DNA of 64,000 nucleotides from Leptolyngbya sp. FACHB-321 (lineage in GTDB: Bacteria > Cyanobacteriota > Cyanobacteriia > Leptolyngbyales > Leptolyngbyaceae): positions 558,001 to 622,000 of the forward strand of contig NZ_JACJPI010000058.1 in NCBI RefSeq assembly GCF_014695975.1. Reading direction: 5' to 3'. Under the pieces are notes generated by a model. It was not told the origin of the DNA, ran no database searches, and saw only the letters and a list, made by a program, of their open reading frames with translations. A program made the position numbers and the translations under genes. This document shows, piece by piece, positions 35,655-45,189 of the stretch (its first letter is position 1; each line of letters opens with the position of its first letter).

Positions 35655-35738
35655 CCAGCCTCCGGAATCGCCTCTTTCTGTCGTGATTTTTAACCTCAGT
35701 AGGGAATACTGACGTTACTTTGGACAGGTCTTAAATTT

Positions 35739-36071
35739 ATGAGTCAATTGTTTGGCATTGTGCTCTTACTAGGGGGTCTGTATTTTCTCGGTCAAAACAT
35801 CATGTTTTCGACCTATTACTCTCCCTACTTCTGGCGCAACCTACCAGCGCAAGGCTCAGTGCTAGCAATTATGGGGGGTGTCATTTCACTTCTCGTTTTC
35901 CCTCGTCAAACAGGCAAATTTGGCTGGATCTTATTAATTTTTGGCGTTGTGCTCGTCTTCCTTAGCGGGGGCATCATGCTAAAGCCGACGAGCCTTTGGA
36001 ACTTCCTCATTGCTTTTACAGCGCTGGTTGCAGGCTTCAAACTTCTGACTGAAGGTAGACTTCGCTTCTAG
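35739..36071 (+). CDS. Small four-helix membrane protein
   Basis: 110 residues with about four hydrophobic segments (LFGIVLLLGGLYFLGQNI, LAIMGGVISLLVF, WILLIFGVVLVFLSGG and LWNFLIAFTALVAG). No known family. It follows rsmI by 84 bases in the same direction. Confidence 0.7.
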   Translation: MSQLFGIVLLLGGLYFLGQNIMFSTYYSPYFWRNLPAQGSVLAIMGGVISLLVFPRQTGKFGWILLIFGVVLVFLSGGIMLKPTSLWNFLIAFTALVAGFKLLTEGRLRF

Positions 36072-36131
36072 CATGAGATTTGCTAAAACATCGTATGGAG
36101 TCATCACTTTGCTGCCAACCATTCACAAGCC

Positions 36132-37196
36132 TTAAGCGCTCTGAAACACCTCATTAGAAAACATTTCTGTCAGCGCGCCTAGATAGGGTAGAAACACAGC
36201 TACGTCATGTGGTGTGAGACGATCGTGCATTTCCCAGCCGATCGCTTGCAGCATCTCCTGCACTAAGCGCCAGCTAACTTGAAGGCGTGGATACAGCATC
36301 GCGCAGAGGGGAAACAGTTCATTCTGTACCGACTGAAGGCTATCTTCCAGCACACAGAGGCACAGATAGACCTGAAACATCTCGACGTCGCGGATGCTTG
36401 ATGTTCTCACCTGTGGGGCGCTGAGAGACCCACTGTAGGTTTCGTAACTGGGATGCAGACGACTCACCTGCTTACAGACTTCTTGGGCAACACGGGTGCT
36501 AATGGGTAGCAAATTCTGTACGGCTCGTAAAGCGGGAGAGGTTGATGGATGGTTTGCTGCTGCCTCATACGCAGCCCGAAGCGGCATATAGAGGTGGTCA
36601 TCCATCACTTTAAAGTATGGTTCTAGAAGGAGCCGTTCTGCGGATGAGAGGCTGTCGAGCAGCGTTTGCCCCGTGTAGTGAAACTGCATACTCACAAAGC
36701 CGATCGCCCGTGGATCATCAGCCGTATACTTCTGCCGCACGCGCCCAAACTCACTGCCTACAATAACCGATAGCCGTCGAGGCGTTACGCGATCGCCATA
36801 GGCATCTAACGCCTTCTGAAACAAGGCATGAGAATCTGCTGCAATCTGCCAGGGATTAATCACATTCAGGTCAATGCCGTGACGGCGTACTTCCTCAGAC
36901 AGTAGTTTCTCAGTTAACGACCAGGCTTGAGCACTTGCTAACTTCAGGTTGTGCTGTAAATGCTGTGCCGTGCGGGCACGCCCTTCTTGCGATGTAATCT
37001 CTGCTAAATCAGCACTTTTTCGCAACCGTTCGGCTTCATCACGTGTTGTGACAGAAATGATATAGTTTTTTGCCCACAATGCCGCTAGAGATGAGACTTT
37101 TGCTGGGGGAACTTTTGCCATCCTTGCTGACGAGGGAGAAATGATAGTACCAGGGCGCTGAAAATTAGCCGCAGTCAATTCAACTGAGAAAGCCAT
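36132..37196 (-). CDS. Hypothetical cyanobacterial protein
   Basis: 354 residues, soluble, largely helical, with no signal peptide. Motifs worth noting: AALWAKNYIISVTTRDEAER and FVSMQFHYTGQTLLDSLSS. Composition and codon use are like the neighbours, so it is likely a real core or lineage gene. I do not recognise the family. Convergent with the four-helix protein gene. Confidence 0.7.
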   Translation of the reverse strand: MAFSVELTAANFQRPGTIISPSSARMAKVPPAKVSSLAALWAKNYIISVTTRDEAERLRKSADLAEITSQEGRARTAQHLQHNLKLASAQAWSLTEKLLSEEVRRHGIDLNVINPWQIAADSHALFQKALDAYGDRVTPRRLSVIVGSEFGRVRQKYTADDPRAIGFVSMQFHYTGQTLLDSLSSAERLLLEPYFKVMDDHLYMPLRAAYEAAANHPSTSPALRAVQNLLPISTRVAQEVCKQVSRLHPSYETYSGSLSAPQVRTSSIRDVEMFQVYLCLCVLEDSLQSVQNELFPLCAMLYPRLQVSWRLVQEMLQAIGWEMHDRLTPHDVAVFLPYLGALTEMFSNEVFQSA

Positions 37197-37796
37197 TCTA
37201 TATATCCAAACTTATGAATTTAAAACACCCAGCCGCGTCGAAATGACGCTTACAGCTGACCGACTCAGAGGCATGATTAAGTCATCGTTTAAGCAGATCT
37301 AAAACCAATTACAAACTAATCCAGAGGCATGGCTGAGCGTTGACTTGATTTGAGGTTAAGTATGCTGTACTTGCACATCAAAAAACAACAGCTTAGTTGT
37401 GATTATTAACGTTTGGTTAAAATTACTTCACATTTTCCTGACTATTTCTTTCAAGCATCCAAATAATCATACGAAAAGCGCGCTTTCTTATTGAAGGAGA
37501 AATTTAATCTTCAGGTGTCCTGCTAGAAAGTATGCGACTACGATCGCTACTGCCTTTCGTTACACATACTGCCTACCATAGAAGTGGGTCGCCTTTTACC
37601 GATTTCTTTTACCAATTGATGCTTTTTTCTAATCAAACACTTAAGAATACGTTGTCTTTAGCGTGAGTATCGCTAAAATTTGAGGGTACAAGTGTTATCT
37701 GGAGAAGCCAGTGACCAAGTAAGGCTCTTATCTAATGCGATCGTGCCTTGCCTGTACTGCTTCTGCTTAAGCACTGTGACTACGAGGAGTAGCCCT
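37197..37796. other. Gene-free stretch upstream of the 46-residue gene
   Basis: About 600 bases holding the promoter of the hypothetical gene (minus) and probably the leader of the small gene at 37797. No RNA gene or longer frame was supported. Confidence 0.45.
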
Positions 37797-37937
37797 ATGT
37801 CAGATCTAAATCGCGGCATCATGAAGTTCAATGGTGCCGATAATCCAAAAGCGGTTGCGCTCTCTGCGTTCTTGGTTTTGGGAAGTATTGCGGCACTGAT
37901 TGTCTGGGCATTACAGTCTGCCTATACGCTGGGTTAA
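37797..37937 (+). CDS. 46-residue single-helix membrane protein
   Basis: ATG at 37797 with GAGGAG seven bases upstream, a strong site. The protein begins MSDLNRGIMKFNGADNPKAV, followed by one transmembrane helix (AFLVLGSIAALIVWAL). The size and layout are those of small photosystem or NDH-complex subunits of cyanobacteria, but no such subunit matches it from memory. The ORF read from 37680 is a longer version with no support. Probably a thylakoid or inner-membrane protein. Confidence 0.7.
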   Translation: MSDLNRGIMKFNGADNPKAVALSAFLVLGSIAALIVWALQSAYTLG

Positions 37938-38121
37938 GTGAGCGCTGGCAAAGGGGTCTGAGGGAAGGGGCGATCGCAGCCATCTGTCGCTTCCCCTGTT
38001 TCTGTTTGCGAGACACTGGTACTCTGATTAATGGCTTGGATTTGCGGTTACAGCTTCCTGACAGTAACCGACCCAACTCTCAGACTCAGACAAACCAGAC
38101 CGTGACAGAGCGTAACCACCT

Positions 38122-38514
38122 ATGCAGCTTGAGTTTATTCCTGTAGAACAGTTCTATTTTGCCCTCACGCTGGCAGTGCGAACGCTGGATGACCTAACAA
38201 CCCCCGGACTGGCGGCACAAGTGGGAAAGCGGCTCAAGGAAACCTTTGAGCAACCGTCCACTGTTGCAGCAGCTAGTCAAAATACCTATAACTACGTGTT
38301 TTGGGTCAACGGCGTTGATAATAGCCCCGCCGACCAACTCATTCTTTCGATCGCAGACTGGCAAGGCAATCTTCGCCTCAGCAGCGACTATGGCTGGATG
38401 CTAGATGCCGAGCGCAAAGCGGTGCGGACAGAAAAATTCAATCAGCGCCCAACCTTTTCTCAGCAAGTTCGAGCGCATTTGCAAGAGCAATTTCAGGTGT
38501 CTCTAGTCGATTAA
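38122..38514 (+). CDS. Hypothetical protein
   Basis: 130 residues, mixed alpha/beta, no signal peptide. Landmarks: AVRTLDDLTTPGLAAQVGKR and NTYNYVFWVNGVDNSPADQL. Not recognised. It ends before the large hairpin at 38661. Confidence 0.7.
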   Translation: MQLEFIPVEQFYFALTLAVRTLDDLTTPGLAAQVGKRLKETFEQPSTVAAASQNTYNYVFWVNGVDNSPADQLILSIADWQGNLRLSSDYGWMLDAERKAVRTEKFNQRPTFSQQVRAHLQEQFQVSLVD

Positions 38515-38660
38515 AGTGGGCGAGCAGGTGAATAATCATAGATGCTGCATTGTATGCGATCGACTGAATGGATGCGAACAATTGGTTACCCTTCAAGGCA
38601 TATCGCGCCCAACAGATTTCTTCTGTGATCATCCGAGATGTCGCTGATAAGTAAAAGTTA

Positions 38661-38715
38661 AGGCTCTTAAATGGTCAATGTTGCAAGAAGCTGCAAATTA
38701 GTCATTTAAGAGCCT
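38661..38715. other. Large two-part hairpin between convergent genes
   Basis: A perfect 13-bp outer stem, AGGCTCTTAAATG (38661-38673) with CATTTAAGAGCCT (38703-38715), encloses an inner TTGCA/TGCAA stem. No strong T-tract follows on either side. It could be a terminator of both genes, or a structured RNA. Confidence 0.55.
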
Positions 38716-38775
38716 TCTGTTCAGCTTGTTTACGTCAAGCTTTTAGCATTTCAATCAAAGTATGACAACAAGGCG

Positions 38776-39258
38776 CTAGGGGTTTGTTGTTTGAGCAGCT
38801 AACAGTTGCTTCAGCTTCTCAAGCTCTTGCGCCCACCGAGGATCAGGTTGCACGCTATCAGAATCATTCTGAGTGGTGCCAGCAGCACGACGGGTCTTGT
38901 TATTGCCGCTATTGCCATTGCCCTTACGTCGAACAGCACTAGGAGCACTTCCAGCCGGAACCGGAGCACTCGTAGCCGAAGGCGAATCTTCGTCATCAGC
39001 TTTATCTTTAGCTCGTGGCTGCGCCCGTTCCACTTTCAAAGCGTTGTCTTTAATGGGACGACCATTGAATTTCTCAATAATCTCATCGGCTTCTTCCTCA
39101 CTTTTTACAGTAACAAAGCCAAAGCCACGACACTTGTTCGTCTTGCGATCGGTGATGATTTTAATCGAAATTGAATCACCCGCTTCTGCAAAAACCGCCT
39201 CTAATTCTTGGCGACTCAAATCTTCTGGCAAATTGCCGACATAGAGACGAATGGACAT
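38776..39258 (-). CDS. RNA-binding protein with one RRM
   Basis: 160 residues. RNP2 LYVGNL (5-10) and RNP1 KCRGFGFV (42-49) define one RRM (1-80). The rest is a low-complexity Ala/Ser/Asn/Arg-rich tail and a C-terminal helix (WAQELEKLKQLLAA). Cyanobacterial Rbp proteins of this type are often cold-induced and regulate mRNA stability; regulation here is inferred from the family. The glycine-rich tail of many relatives is not present; this one is different. Confidence 0.9.
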   Translation of the reverse strand: MSIRLYVGNLPEDLSRQELEAVFAEAGDSISIKIITDRKTNKCRGFGFVTVKSEEEADEIIEKFNGRPIKDNALKVERAQPRAKDKADDEDSPSATSAPVPAGSAPSAVRRKGNGNSGNNKTRRAAGTTQNDSDSVQPDPRWAQELEKLKQLLAAQTTNP

Positions 39259-39924
39259 GGGAACGATACCTCCAGACTGTGATTCAGATAGACATACTTA
39301 AGCGCACAAACTAAATGCTGCATGAAACCAGAGTGGTAAACCTGTCCCCAGAAACAGCGTACTCTTTCCCTAACTAACCTTGATTATAGGGTGTACTAGT
39401 CAAGGCATTTCCATCCACCGCTCTACGTCTGATGGCGCTTTCACCGGACGGCTAGGAGTCTGGAGTCAAATGGTGATTGCGTGAGTGCTCTGTCATCACC
39501 GATGCGCCAAGGATGAGTAAATTGACCAAAGGGTCACAAGTGAAGAAACTTCTCTAACGTAACTGTTCTAGAAACTTCGATGCCATCCATTAAGGTATCA
39601 CGGTGGGTAAGGCGTACGCAGGATGAAAAAAGATTTCTGACCTAAGTAGTACTTTTTATGAAGACAACTTTAATCTTTCACCATTTTTTAAGCCGTGGAA
39701 GGAACCAATGTAAACCCGACTTTATATAAAACGGCAGATGGCAGAACCAGACAGGGCTAACTGGAGGAAGCCTAAGAGCACAGGCAAACCACAAGCTAAC
39801 GTAACGTGGCATTTAAGGCATAAACCGCTTAGGTTATGTTCTTGCCACCCCTCTCTGTAAAGAAAGGTAACATTTATGAAGAAGTGATGCAAGCCTAACT
39901 AACGTGCAATGTTTAACGTCAGCG
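39259..39924. other. Gene-free stretch upstream of the RNA-binding protein gene
   Basis: About 665 bases; a long 5' region of the RRM gene and the end of trpE. Such genes often have long leaders acting in cold response. I see no clear small RNA. Confidence 0.45.
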
Positions 39925-41481
39925 CTACGTTAGGCTTCGGATTGCTTCTAGCATACCCTTTGCTTTATTGAGGGTTTCTTCATATTCTGCTTCAGGCTGT
40001 GAATCTGCGACTAGTCCGGCTCCGGCTTGTACGGTGACAGTATGTTTGCCGCCACCTTGAGAGCGAACTACCATTGTACGGATCGCGATCGCCGTATTTA
40101 ACTGTCCTTCAAAGTCATAGTAGCCATAGGCACCAGAGTAGGGTCCTCGACGACACGGCTCTAGACTATGAATGATCTCCATTGCTCGGATTTTCGGTGC
40201 GCCGCTGACCGTACCCGCTGGGAAACACGCTTTCAGCAAGTCCCACGCTGTTTTGCTAGGAGCAAGTTTACCCACTACGTTGCTGACGATGTGCATCACG
40301 TGCGAATAGCGCTCAATCACCATCAGTTCGTCAACGCTGACTGTGCCATTGATGCAGACCCGCCCCAAATCGTTTCGTCCCAGATCGACTAGCATGACGT
40401 GTTCAGCTACTTCTTTGGGGTCTTCCAACAAATCGGCTGCCAGTGCCGCATCTTCCTGGAACGTTTTACCGCGCTGTCGGGTGCCTGCGATCGGTCGGAC
40501 AGTTGCCACTAATGGTTCAGTTGGATCAGGTGCAAGCTCTGCCTTGACCATCACTTCTGGGCTAGAGCCAATGATTTGCCAGTCGCCAAAGTGGAAGTAC
40601 GCCATATAAGGCGATGGATTAATCAACCGCAGCGATCGATAGAGCGCAAACGGATCGCCGTTATACTCTGCCGATAGCCGCTGCGACACAACCACTTGAA
40701 AGATATCGCCCGCCTGAATATGCGCTTTTGCTGTCTCAACGTTGGCGCAAAATTGTTCTTTGGTCGTATTGCTGGTGTAGAGAGCAGGCGAGGAGTGTTG
40801 ATTTGGTACTGACGGCTGGCTGCTTGTTCCTGGCGGTGTCCATGCCAGTAAAACGGCTTGCTCTGAAAGCGGTGATTGTAGCTTGTTGACCAGTTGAGCC
40901 ACACGATCGCAGGCTTGTTGGTAAGCAAGGGCATGATCGGTATTTGGGTCACGCAGATCAGCATAGGCGATCGCCCAAATTTTGCGTTTCACCTGGTCAA
41001 AGATTAGCAAGTTATCGACTTGCATCCATAAACCATCCGGTAAATCGGTTGCTGTTGCAGGATAAACGGGTACGCGAGGCTCGATCCAATGAATCAGTTC
41101 GTAGCCCCAAAAACCAAAAAGCCCACCAATGCCCGGTGGCAACTGCGGCAGCTTTACAGGGCGATATGGCTCTAAGCAACGAGCAAGCACCGCAAAGGGA
41201 TCACCATCAAAGACTTCTTGTTCCCCGTTGCGGTAAGTCTGTGTGGTGCGGTTTCCTCTCGCCTCCAGCACCCACAGCGGGTCGCAGCCTAGTAAACTGT
41301 AGCGTCCGAGTTGTTCACCACCTTCGATCGACTCCAGCAAAAAGCTATAGGGCTGTCCTGCACACACTCGATACCATGCCGATACGGGAGTATCCAGGTC
41401 AGCGATCCATTCTTGATAGACAGGAACAAAGTTACCTTGCTTGGCGAGGCTCGTGAAGTCTGAAAAACTGGGAAAGATCAT
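39925..41481 (-). CDS. trpE: Anthranilate synthase component I
   Basis: 518 residues. The Trp-binding LLES (near residue 48) is present. The chorismate-binding C-terminal half shows IQAGDIFQVVVSQRLSAEY, GSSPEVMVKAE, ATVRPIAGTRQRGKTFQED, LVDLGRNDLGRV, FPAGTVSGAPKIRAMEII, and AGAGLVADSQPEAEYEET. It makes anthranilate from chorismate and ammonia or glutamine with TrpG, the first step of Trp synthesis. PabB is the alternative, but the LLES motif favours TrpE. The gene starts 185 bases after the DUF6464 gene, with the repeat element between them. Confidence 0.92.
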   Translation of the reverse strand: MIFPSFSDFTSLAKQGNFVPVYQEWIADLDTPVSAWYRVCAGQPYSFLLESIEGGEQLGRYSLLGCDPLWVLEARGNRTTQTYRNGEQEVFDGDPFAVLARCLEPYRPVKLPQLPPGIGGLFGFWGYELIHWIEPRVPVYPATATDLPDGLWMQVDNLLIFDQVKRKIWAIAYADLRDPNTDHALAYQQACDRVAQLVNKLQSPLSEQAVLLAWTPPGTSSQPSVPNQHSSPALYTSNTTKEQFCANVETAKAHIQAGDIFQVVVSQRLSAEYNGDPFALYRSLRLINPSPYMAYFHFGDWQIIGSSPEVMVKAELAPDPTEPLVATVRPIAGTRQRGKTFQEDAALAADLLEDPKEVAEHVMLVDLGRNDLGRVCINGTVSVDELMVIERYSHVMHIVSNVVGKLAPSKTAWDLLKACFPAGTVSGAPKIRAMEIIHSLEPCRRGPYSGAYGYYDFEGQLNTAIAIRTMVVRSQGGGKHTVTVQAGAGLVADSQPEAEYEETLNKAKGMLEAIRSLT

Positions 41482-41532
41482 GAGGGCTGAAGGAGTGAGG
41501 AACTAAGAAACTGAGGCATTGGGTAGGCTATG

Positions 41533-41667
41533 GACTAAGGAGATTTCTAGCAAACAAAATACCTGTAGGGGCAGGTTTGATACCAACGTGATCGGCTATT
41601 CGCAAAGCTTCTGGCAAAACCTGCCCCCTACAAGCGGTACATTCTTTCTCAGAAATCTCCTAAGGTC
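41533..41667. repeat. Nested inverted-repeat element (MITE-like)
   Basis: Outer arms AGGAGATTTCT (41538-41548) and AGAAATCTCCT (41651-41661) are perfect. Inner arms TGTAGGGGCAGGTTT (41564-41578) and the reverse complement at 41617-41632, with one extra C, enclose a loop of 38 bases. The TGTAGGGGC-type palindrome is a common interspersed repeat of cyanobacteria. The right end touches the stop codon of the DUF6464 gene. Confidence 0.7.
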
Positions 41668-41978
41668 TATTTAAATTCAATCGACTCATAGTATGGGCAT
41701 TCCTTGCAGGGTCCAGAGGGGTTAACGGCGCAGCGAATATGAGCAGAGCGGGCGTTGAAGCGGCAACTGATATCACCGATCAGATAGCCAACCCCCTCAA
41801 CATATTGGTGATCGGCAGAGAGTGGCGATCGGTGAAAGCGGTTAAACTGACGGTTAGCGGAGGCATTCATCGCGGCACGCAAGCGGGTTCTCAGGTGGGC
41901 TTCGGCTTTACGCATCAGGAACCATGAGATAATTGCCGGAATCAGCCCGATCGCGATAATGAAGAGCGCTTCTAACAT
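41667..41978 (-). CDS. DUF6464-family protein
   Basis: 103 residues: one N-terminal membrane helix (ALFIIAIGLIPAIISWFLM) followed by a conserved C-terminal part, YVEGVGYLIGDISCRFNARS, ending with cysteines in IRCAVNPSGPCKECPYYE. The Cys pattern suggests metal binding or disulfides. Function unknown; restricted to cyanobacteria as far as I recall. It ends at the repeat element. Confidence 0.8.
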   Translation of the reverse strand: MLEALFIIAIGLIPAIISWFLMRKAEAHLRTRLRAAMNASANRQFNRFHRSPLSADHQYVEGVGYLIGDISCRFNARSAHIRCAVNPSGPCKECPYYESIEFK

Positions 41979-42065
41979 ATCTTATCTGTCGATTGTCAAT
42001 CGCAATCCGTGAGCGCTACCCTGTTGCCTTGGTAGACTGTGCATGAACTCATAACTCAACTTTAG

Positions 42066-42668
42066 ATGGTGCTTTCGGCAAACCCAACAACGATCAAGTT
42101 TTTACAGCAACCGACCTCTCAACAATGGCTTGAGCAGGCGCTAACCAATCTTGATACCATTTTGCTGGATCACTCCCATTGCGAGCGCAAAGCCGCAGGC
42201 GTAGCGCTAAATCTAATGTTTCGCTATCCGTCTTATACAAAATTGGTGCGATCGCTCACAGCCATTGCCCAAGAAGAATTGGAGCACTTTGAACAGGTTA
42301 ACGAAATTTTAGAACGACGGGGTATTCCTTTACGCGCACTGGTACCACCTCCCTATGGCGCTGGCTTGAACAAGCAAATTCGGGCAAAAGAACCCGATCG
42401 CCTGCTGGATACCCTACTAGTTTGTGGCTTAATCGAAGCTCGTAGTCATGAACGGCTTGGACTGTTGGGCGCTCATTGTCCAGACCTTGAATTGGCGAAG
42501 TTCTACCGCGCCCTTATGGCATCGGAAGCACGGCACTATGGGGTTTATTGGCTCCTGGCAACGACTGAGTTTGAGCGTGCTGTGGTAGACCAACGTTTAG
42601 AAGCCTTGGCGGCGATCGAAAGCCAGTTGCTCGCTACTCTGCACCCTGAACCAAGGATGCATAGCTAA
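42066..42668 (+). CDS. miaE: tRNA 2-methylthio-N6-isopentenyladenosine hydroxylase
   Basis: 200 residues, a ferritin-like di-iron enzyme. Iron ligands: LLDHSHCERKAA (Glu40), AQEELEHFEQV (70s), IEARSHERL and SEARHYGVYWLLA. It hydroxylates the isopentenyl side chain of position 37 of tRNAs reading UNN codons, using O2. The length matches bacterial MiaE. Confidence 0.92.
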   Translation: MVLSANPTTIKFLQQPTSQQWLEQALTNLDTILLDHSHCERKAAGVALNLMFRYPSYTKLVRSLTAIAQEELEHFEQVNEILERRGIPLRALVPPPYGAGLNKQIRAKEPDRLLDTLLVCGLIEARSHERLGLLGAHCPDLELAKFYRALMASEARHYGVYWLLATTEFERAVVDQRLEALAAIESQLLATLHPEPRMHS

Positions 42669-42844
42669 CCAACAAGGGAAAAAGCATCCCTCATAGCGTA
42701 GCGACTGATGAGCGCATCACTGTAAGCCTGTAAATTTCAACCAACGCTATTAACAAGTGACCGAACGTTAACCGACTGGACGCTAGTAGCTGACCGCTGA
42801 GTGCTAGCAGCCTTATCAAGCCATTTCAACCAGGAGCAACACAA

Positions 42845-43486
42845 GTGGAAGCTGAAAATACAGCGATCGAGCATCAAAACGTACCGCAAAGTCATCAAGG
42901 GTTACACGGCTTCCTCTATGGCTCTGAGGATGAGCACACAGCGGCAGTTACCGCAGCTCCGAGTTTGGAGAATAGCTCTGAGTTAATGCCTCTAGAAGCC
43001 TGGTGTGATCTAGCTGGTAACGTCAAGGTGGTAGGGGTCTATGCGGTTTTGGGACGTGATCGCTGCACTCACTATATTGGCTACTCTCGTAACGTTGCCC
43101 TGTCGCTTAGAGGTCATTTGGCACAGCTTGGCAGCGATATCTGCGCGTTTGTCCAGGTACAAACCGCCAAGTTTCCAAAGCGAGAAGTCATGGAACAGCA
43201 GCGTGATGCCTGGATCGCTCAATTAGCTTACGTACCATCTGGTAATGCAGAGGCAAGTGATCTGTGGGCAGGAACGATCGGAGAAGCTGCGATCGCTGTT
43301 ATGTCACCCGCCGAACGGCAGGCATACGAAGAGAAAAAGCTCAAGCTACGCAAAGCAATGGCAGACGCTGATCTGAGTCGTGAAGCTGATGCCCAAAGTC
43401 AGGCTGAAGCGCACTCAACGCTCAAAGCAGCAGTCGAAAATGATGACTGGAGTGCGGTGATTCAAGAGCAAACCCAGCAAGCCTGA
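42845..43486 (+). CDS. GIY-YIG domain protein
   Basis: 213 residues, GTG start at 42845 after a purine-rich stretch. The GIY-YIG core is VGVYAVLGRDRC with THYIGYSRN (GVY 64-66 and YIG 77-79), with the conserved Arg in LRGHL. The rest is helical, ending in a low-complexity acidic tail. A Glu for metal binding is not clear, so catalytic activity is uncertain. It is probably a cyanobacterial/plastid-type member of unknown role. Confidence 0.78.
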   Translation: MEAENTAIEHQNVPQSHQGLHGFLYGSEDEHTAAVTAAPSLENSSELMPLEAWCDLAGNVKVVGVYAVLGRDRCTHYIGYSRNVALSLRGHLAQLGSDICAFVQVQTAKFPKREVMEQQRDAWIAQLAYVPSGNAEASDLWAGTIGEAAIAVMSPAERQAYEEKKLKLRKAMADADLSREADAQSQAEAHSTLKAAVENDDWSAVIQEQTQQA

Positions 43487-43529
43487 CCCACGTTTAGCCA
43501 AGTTTCTCGTTCACCCAAACCTTTCATTC

Positions 43530-44027
43530 ATGCAAGTACAGTACAAGGACTTTTTGCTGCGTGACTGGCAACCAACCGATCGCGCTGCCGCTGCCGAAAT
43601 CATTCGCACTGTCTTAGCGGAGTACGGGTTAGGTTGGGAGCCAGAGGGTGCTGATCGCGATGTCCTGGCAGTCGAGGCATCTTACCAAGCAATCAATGGC
43701 GAGTTTTGGGTGATCGAGCAGCATGGCAAACTCGTTGGCACCGGAGCCTACTACCCTATCCTGCGCGGACAAAATGCCGTCGAGATTCGCAAGATGTACT
43801 TGCTACCAGAAGCCAGAGGTCGGGGCTTAGGGCGTTTTTTGCTGCAAGCCTTAGAAGCCACGATCGCCACCCGCCACTTCGAGCAAATCTGGATTGAAAC
43901 CGCTAGCGTGTTAGCTGAAGCTGTCAAACTCTACGAAACCAGCGGCTATCAGCCAGCAACGGGTGTCGAAACCGAGCGATGTGATCGTGTTTACCTTAAA
44001 GTACTTCAACCAAGAAAGGAATTTTGA
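43530..44027 (+). CDS. GNAT acetyltransferase
   Basis: 165 residues. The acetyl-CoA loop is seen as RKMYLLPEARGRGLGRFLL (Q/RxxGxG/A), and the C-terminal KLYETSGYQPATG is typical of the family. Acetyl acceptor unknown. It is 43 bases after the GIY-YIG gene and in line with it. Confidence 0.88.
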   Translation: MQVQYKDFLLRDWQPTDRAAAAEIIRTVLAEYGLGWEPEGADRDVLAVEASYQAINGEFWVIEQHGKLVGTGAYYPILRGQNAVEIRKMYLLPEARGRGLGRFLLQALEATIATRHFEQIWIETASVLAEAVKLYETSGYQPATGVETERCDRVYLKVLQPRKEF

Positions 44028-44122
44028 GCTGCTCCCTCTGTTTCCCTTAACTCCTTTGTCCCTTTGCCTCTCTATTTCCGGTTCCCCATTCCCACCATCT
44101 GCCTTCTGCGGACTAACGTCAA

Positions 44123-44896
44123 ATGGACTCAATTCGTTTGTCTTGGATCTGGTTAGAGTGGTTCAGTGATCCCATTCGAGTCATCTTTACGCTTCTGTTT
44201 TTGATTAGCCTGCCCTGGCTCTTTCGTTCTAGGCACTGGCTGCGTCGCGTGAGAACTTATGCGATCGCCCTACTGATTGTCTACCTGATTCTCATCTCAC
44301 CACCGTTTGTTGCACTGGCAACAGCTGGAATCGTCAGCCCGCTATCCCCTGATCCTGGTACGAGGGTGGATGCGATCGTCATTTTAGGACGTGGGCGCGA
44401 ACATAGCCCGTCTCGTGCCGATGTTGCCGCACAACTTTGGAGAGAGCAGCGAGCACCCATAATTTTTGCTAGTGGGATCAACGATGCCCCCGAACTTGCT
44501 CAATTACTGCGAACCAAAGGCATTCCGGCTACAAACATCAGCGGCGAGGGTTGCTCCAAAACAACCTGGGAGAATGCAGTGTTTACAAAAACTGTGCTGC
44601 AATCTCAAGCTGTTAAGCAGATTTTGTTAGTGACAGATGCGCCTCACCTGTGGCGATCGCTCCTGATCTTTGAGCAAGTAGGCTTTCAGGTCATTCCTGC
44701 TATCAGCCCTCTCGCGGACCAAATGACTAGCCCCCAGCGTGCCATGCTGTTGCTCCGCGAGTACTTGTTCGTAGTCCTTTATCCCACCACACTACAGCAA
44801 GAGCGCCAGACCCTGGAACAACCCCTAGCAGAAGTGATGAAGCAAGTCACCAGTCAAAAATGTCGCATTGGCAGTGAAACGAAAACAGCAACGTGA
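44123..44896 (+). CDS. YdcF-like (DUF218) envelope protein
   Basis: 257 residues: two N-terminal membrane helices, then the DUF218 core with DAIVILGRGREHSPSRAD, GEGCSKTTWENAVFT and ILLVTDAPHLWRSLLIFEQ. The family (ElyC, SanA, YdcF) is linked to envelope polysaccharide metabolism. The exact reaction is not known. A CT-rich repeat separates it from the GNAT gene. Confidence 0.85.
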   Translation: MDSIRLSWIWLEWFSDPIRVIFTLLFLISLPWLFRSRHWLRRVRTYAIALLIVYLILISPPFVALATAGIVSPLSPDPGTRVDAIVILGRGREHSPSRADVAAQLWREQRAPIIFASGINDAPELAQLLRTKGIPATNISGEGCSKTTWENAVFTKTVLQSQAVKQILLVTDAPHLWRSLLIFEQVGFQVIPAISPLADQMTSPQRAMLLLREYLFVVLYPTTLQQERQTLEQPLAEVMKQVTSQKCRIGSETKTAT

Positions 44897-45189
44897 ACAC
44901 AGTTTTTGCCTGCAAAAATAATTCATCAAGCAGCAACGATCGCCGAGAAGCATATCCGCTTGGCGAAATCATATGGCTCTGGTAAAGTAAGTAGATTTCC
45001 ATCACTTAAAGTTATCTACTGCCATCCTTTTCGCCTTTTTCTTTACTGAGCTGCTTCTCTGCCATGTGCCTTGTGATTAAGGCGACTTTGCTCTTAGCGG
45101 CTTCGCCTGATTGGGCTTACTTCAGCAGTATCCGGTTGAGCCAGCAGCGTTTGCTTTTATAATCGCCTCAGTAGCGTTGGTCACTGTCC

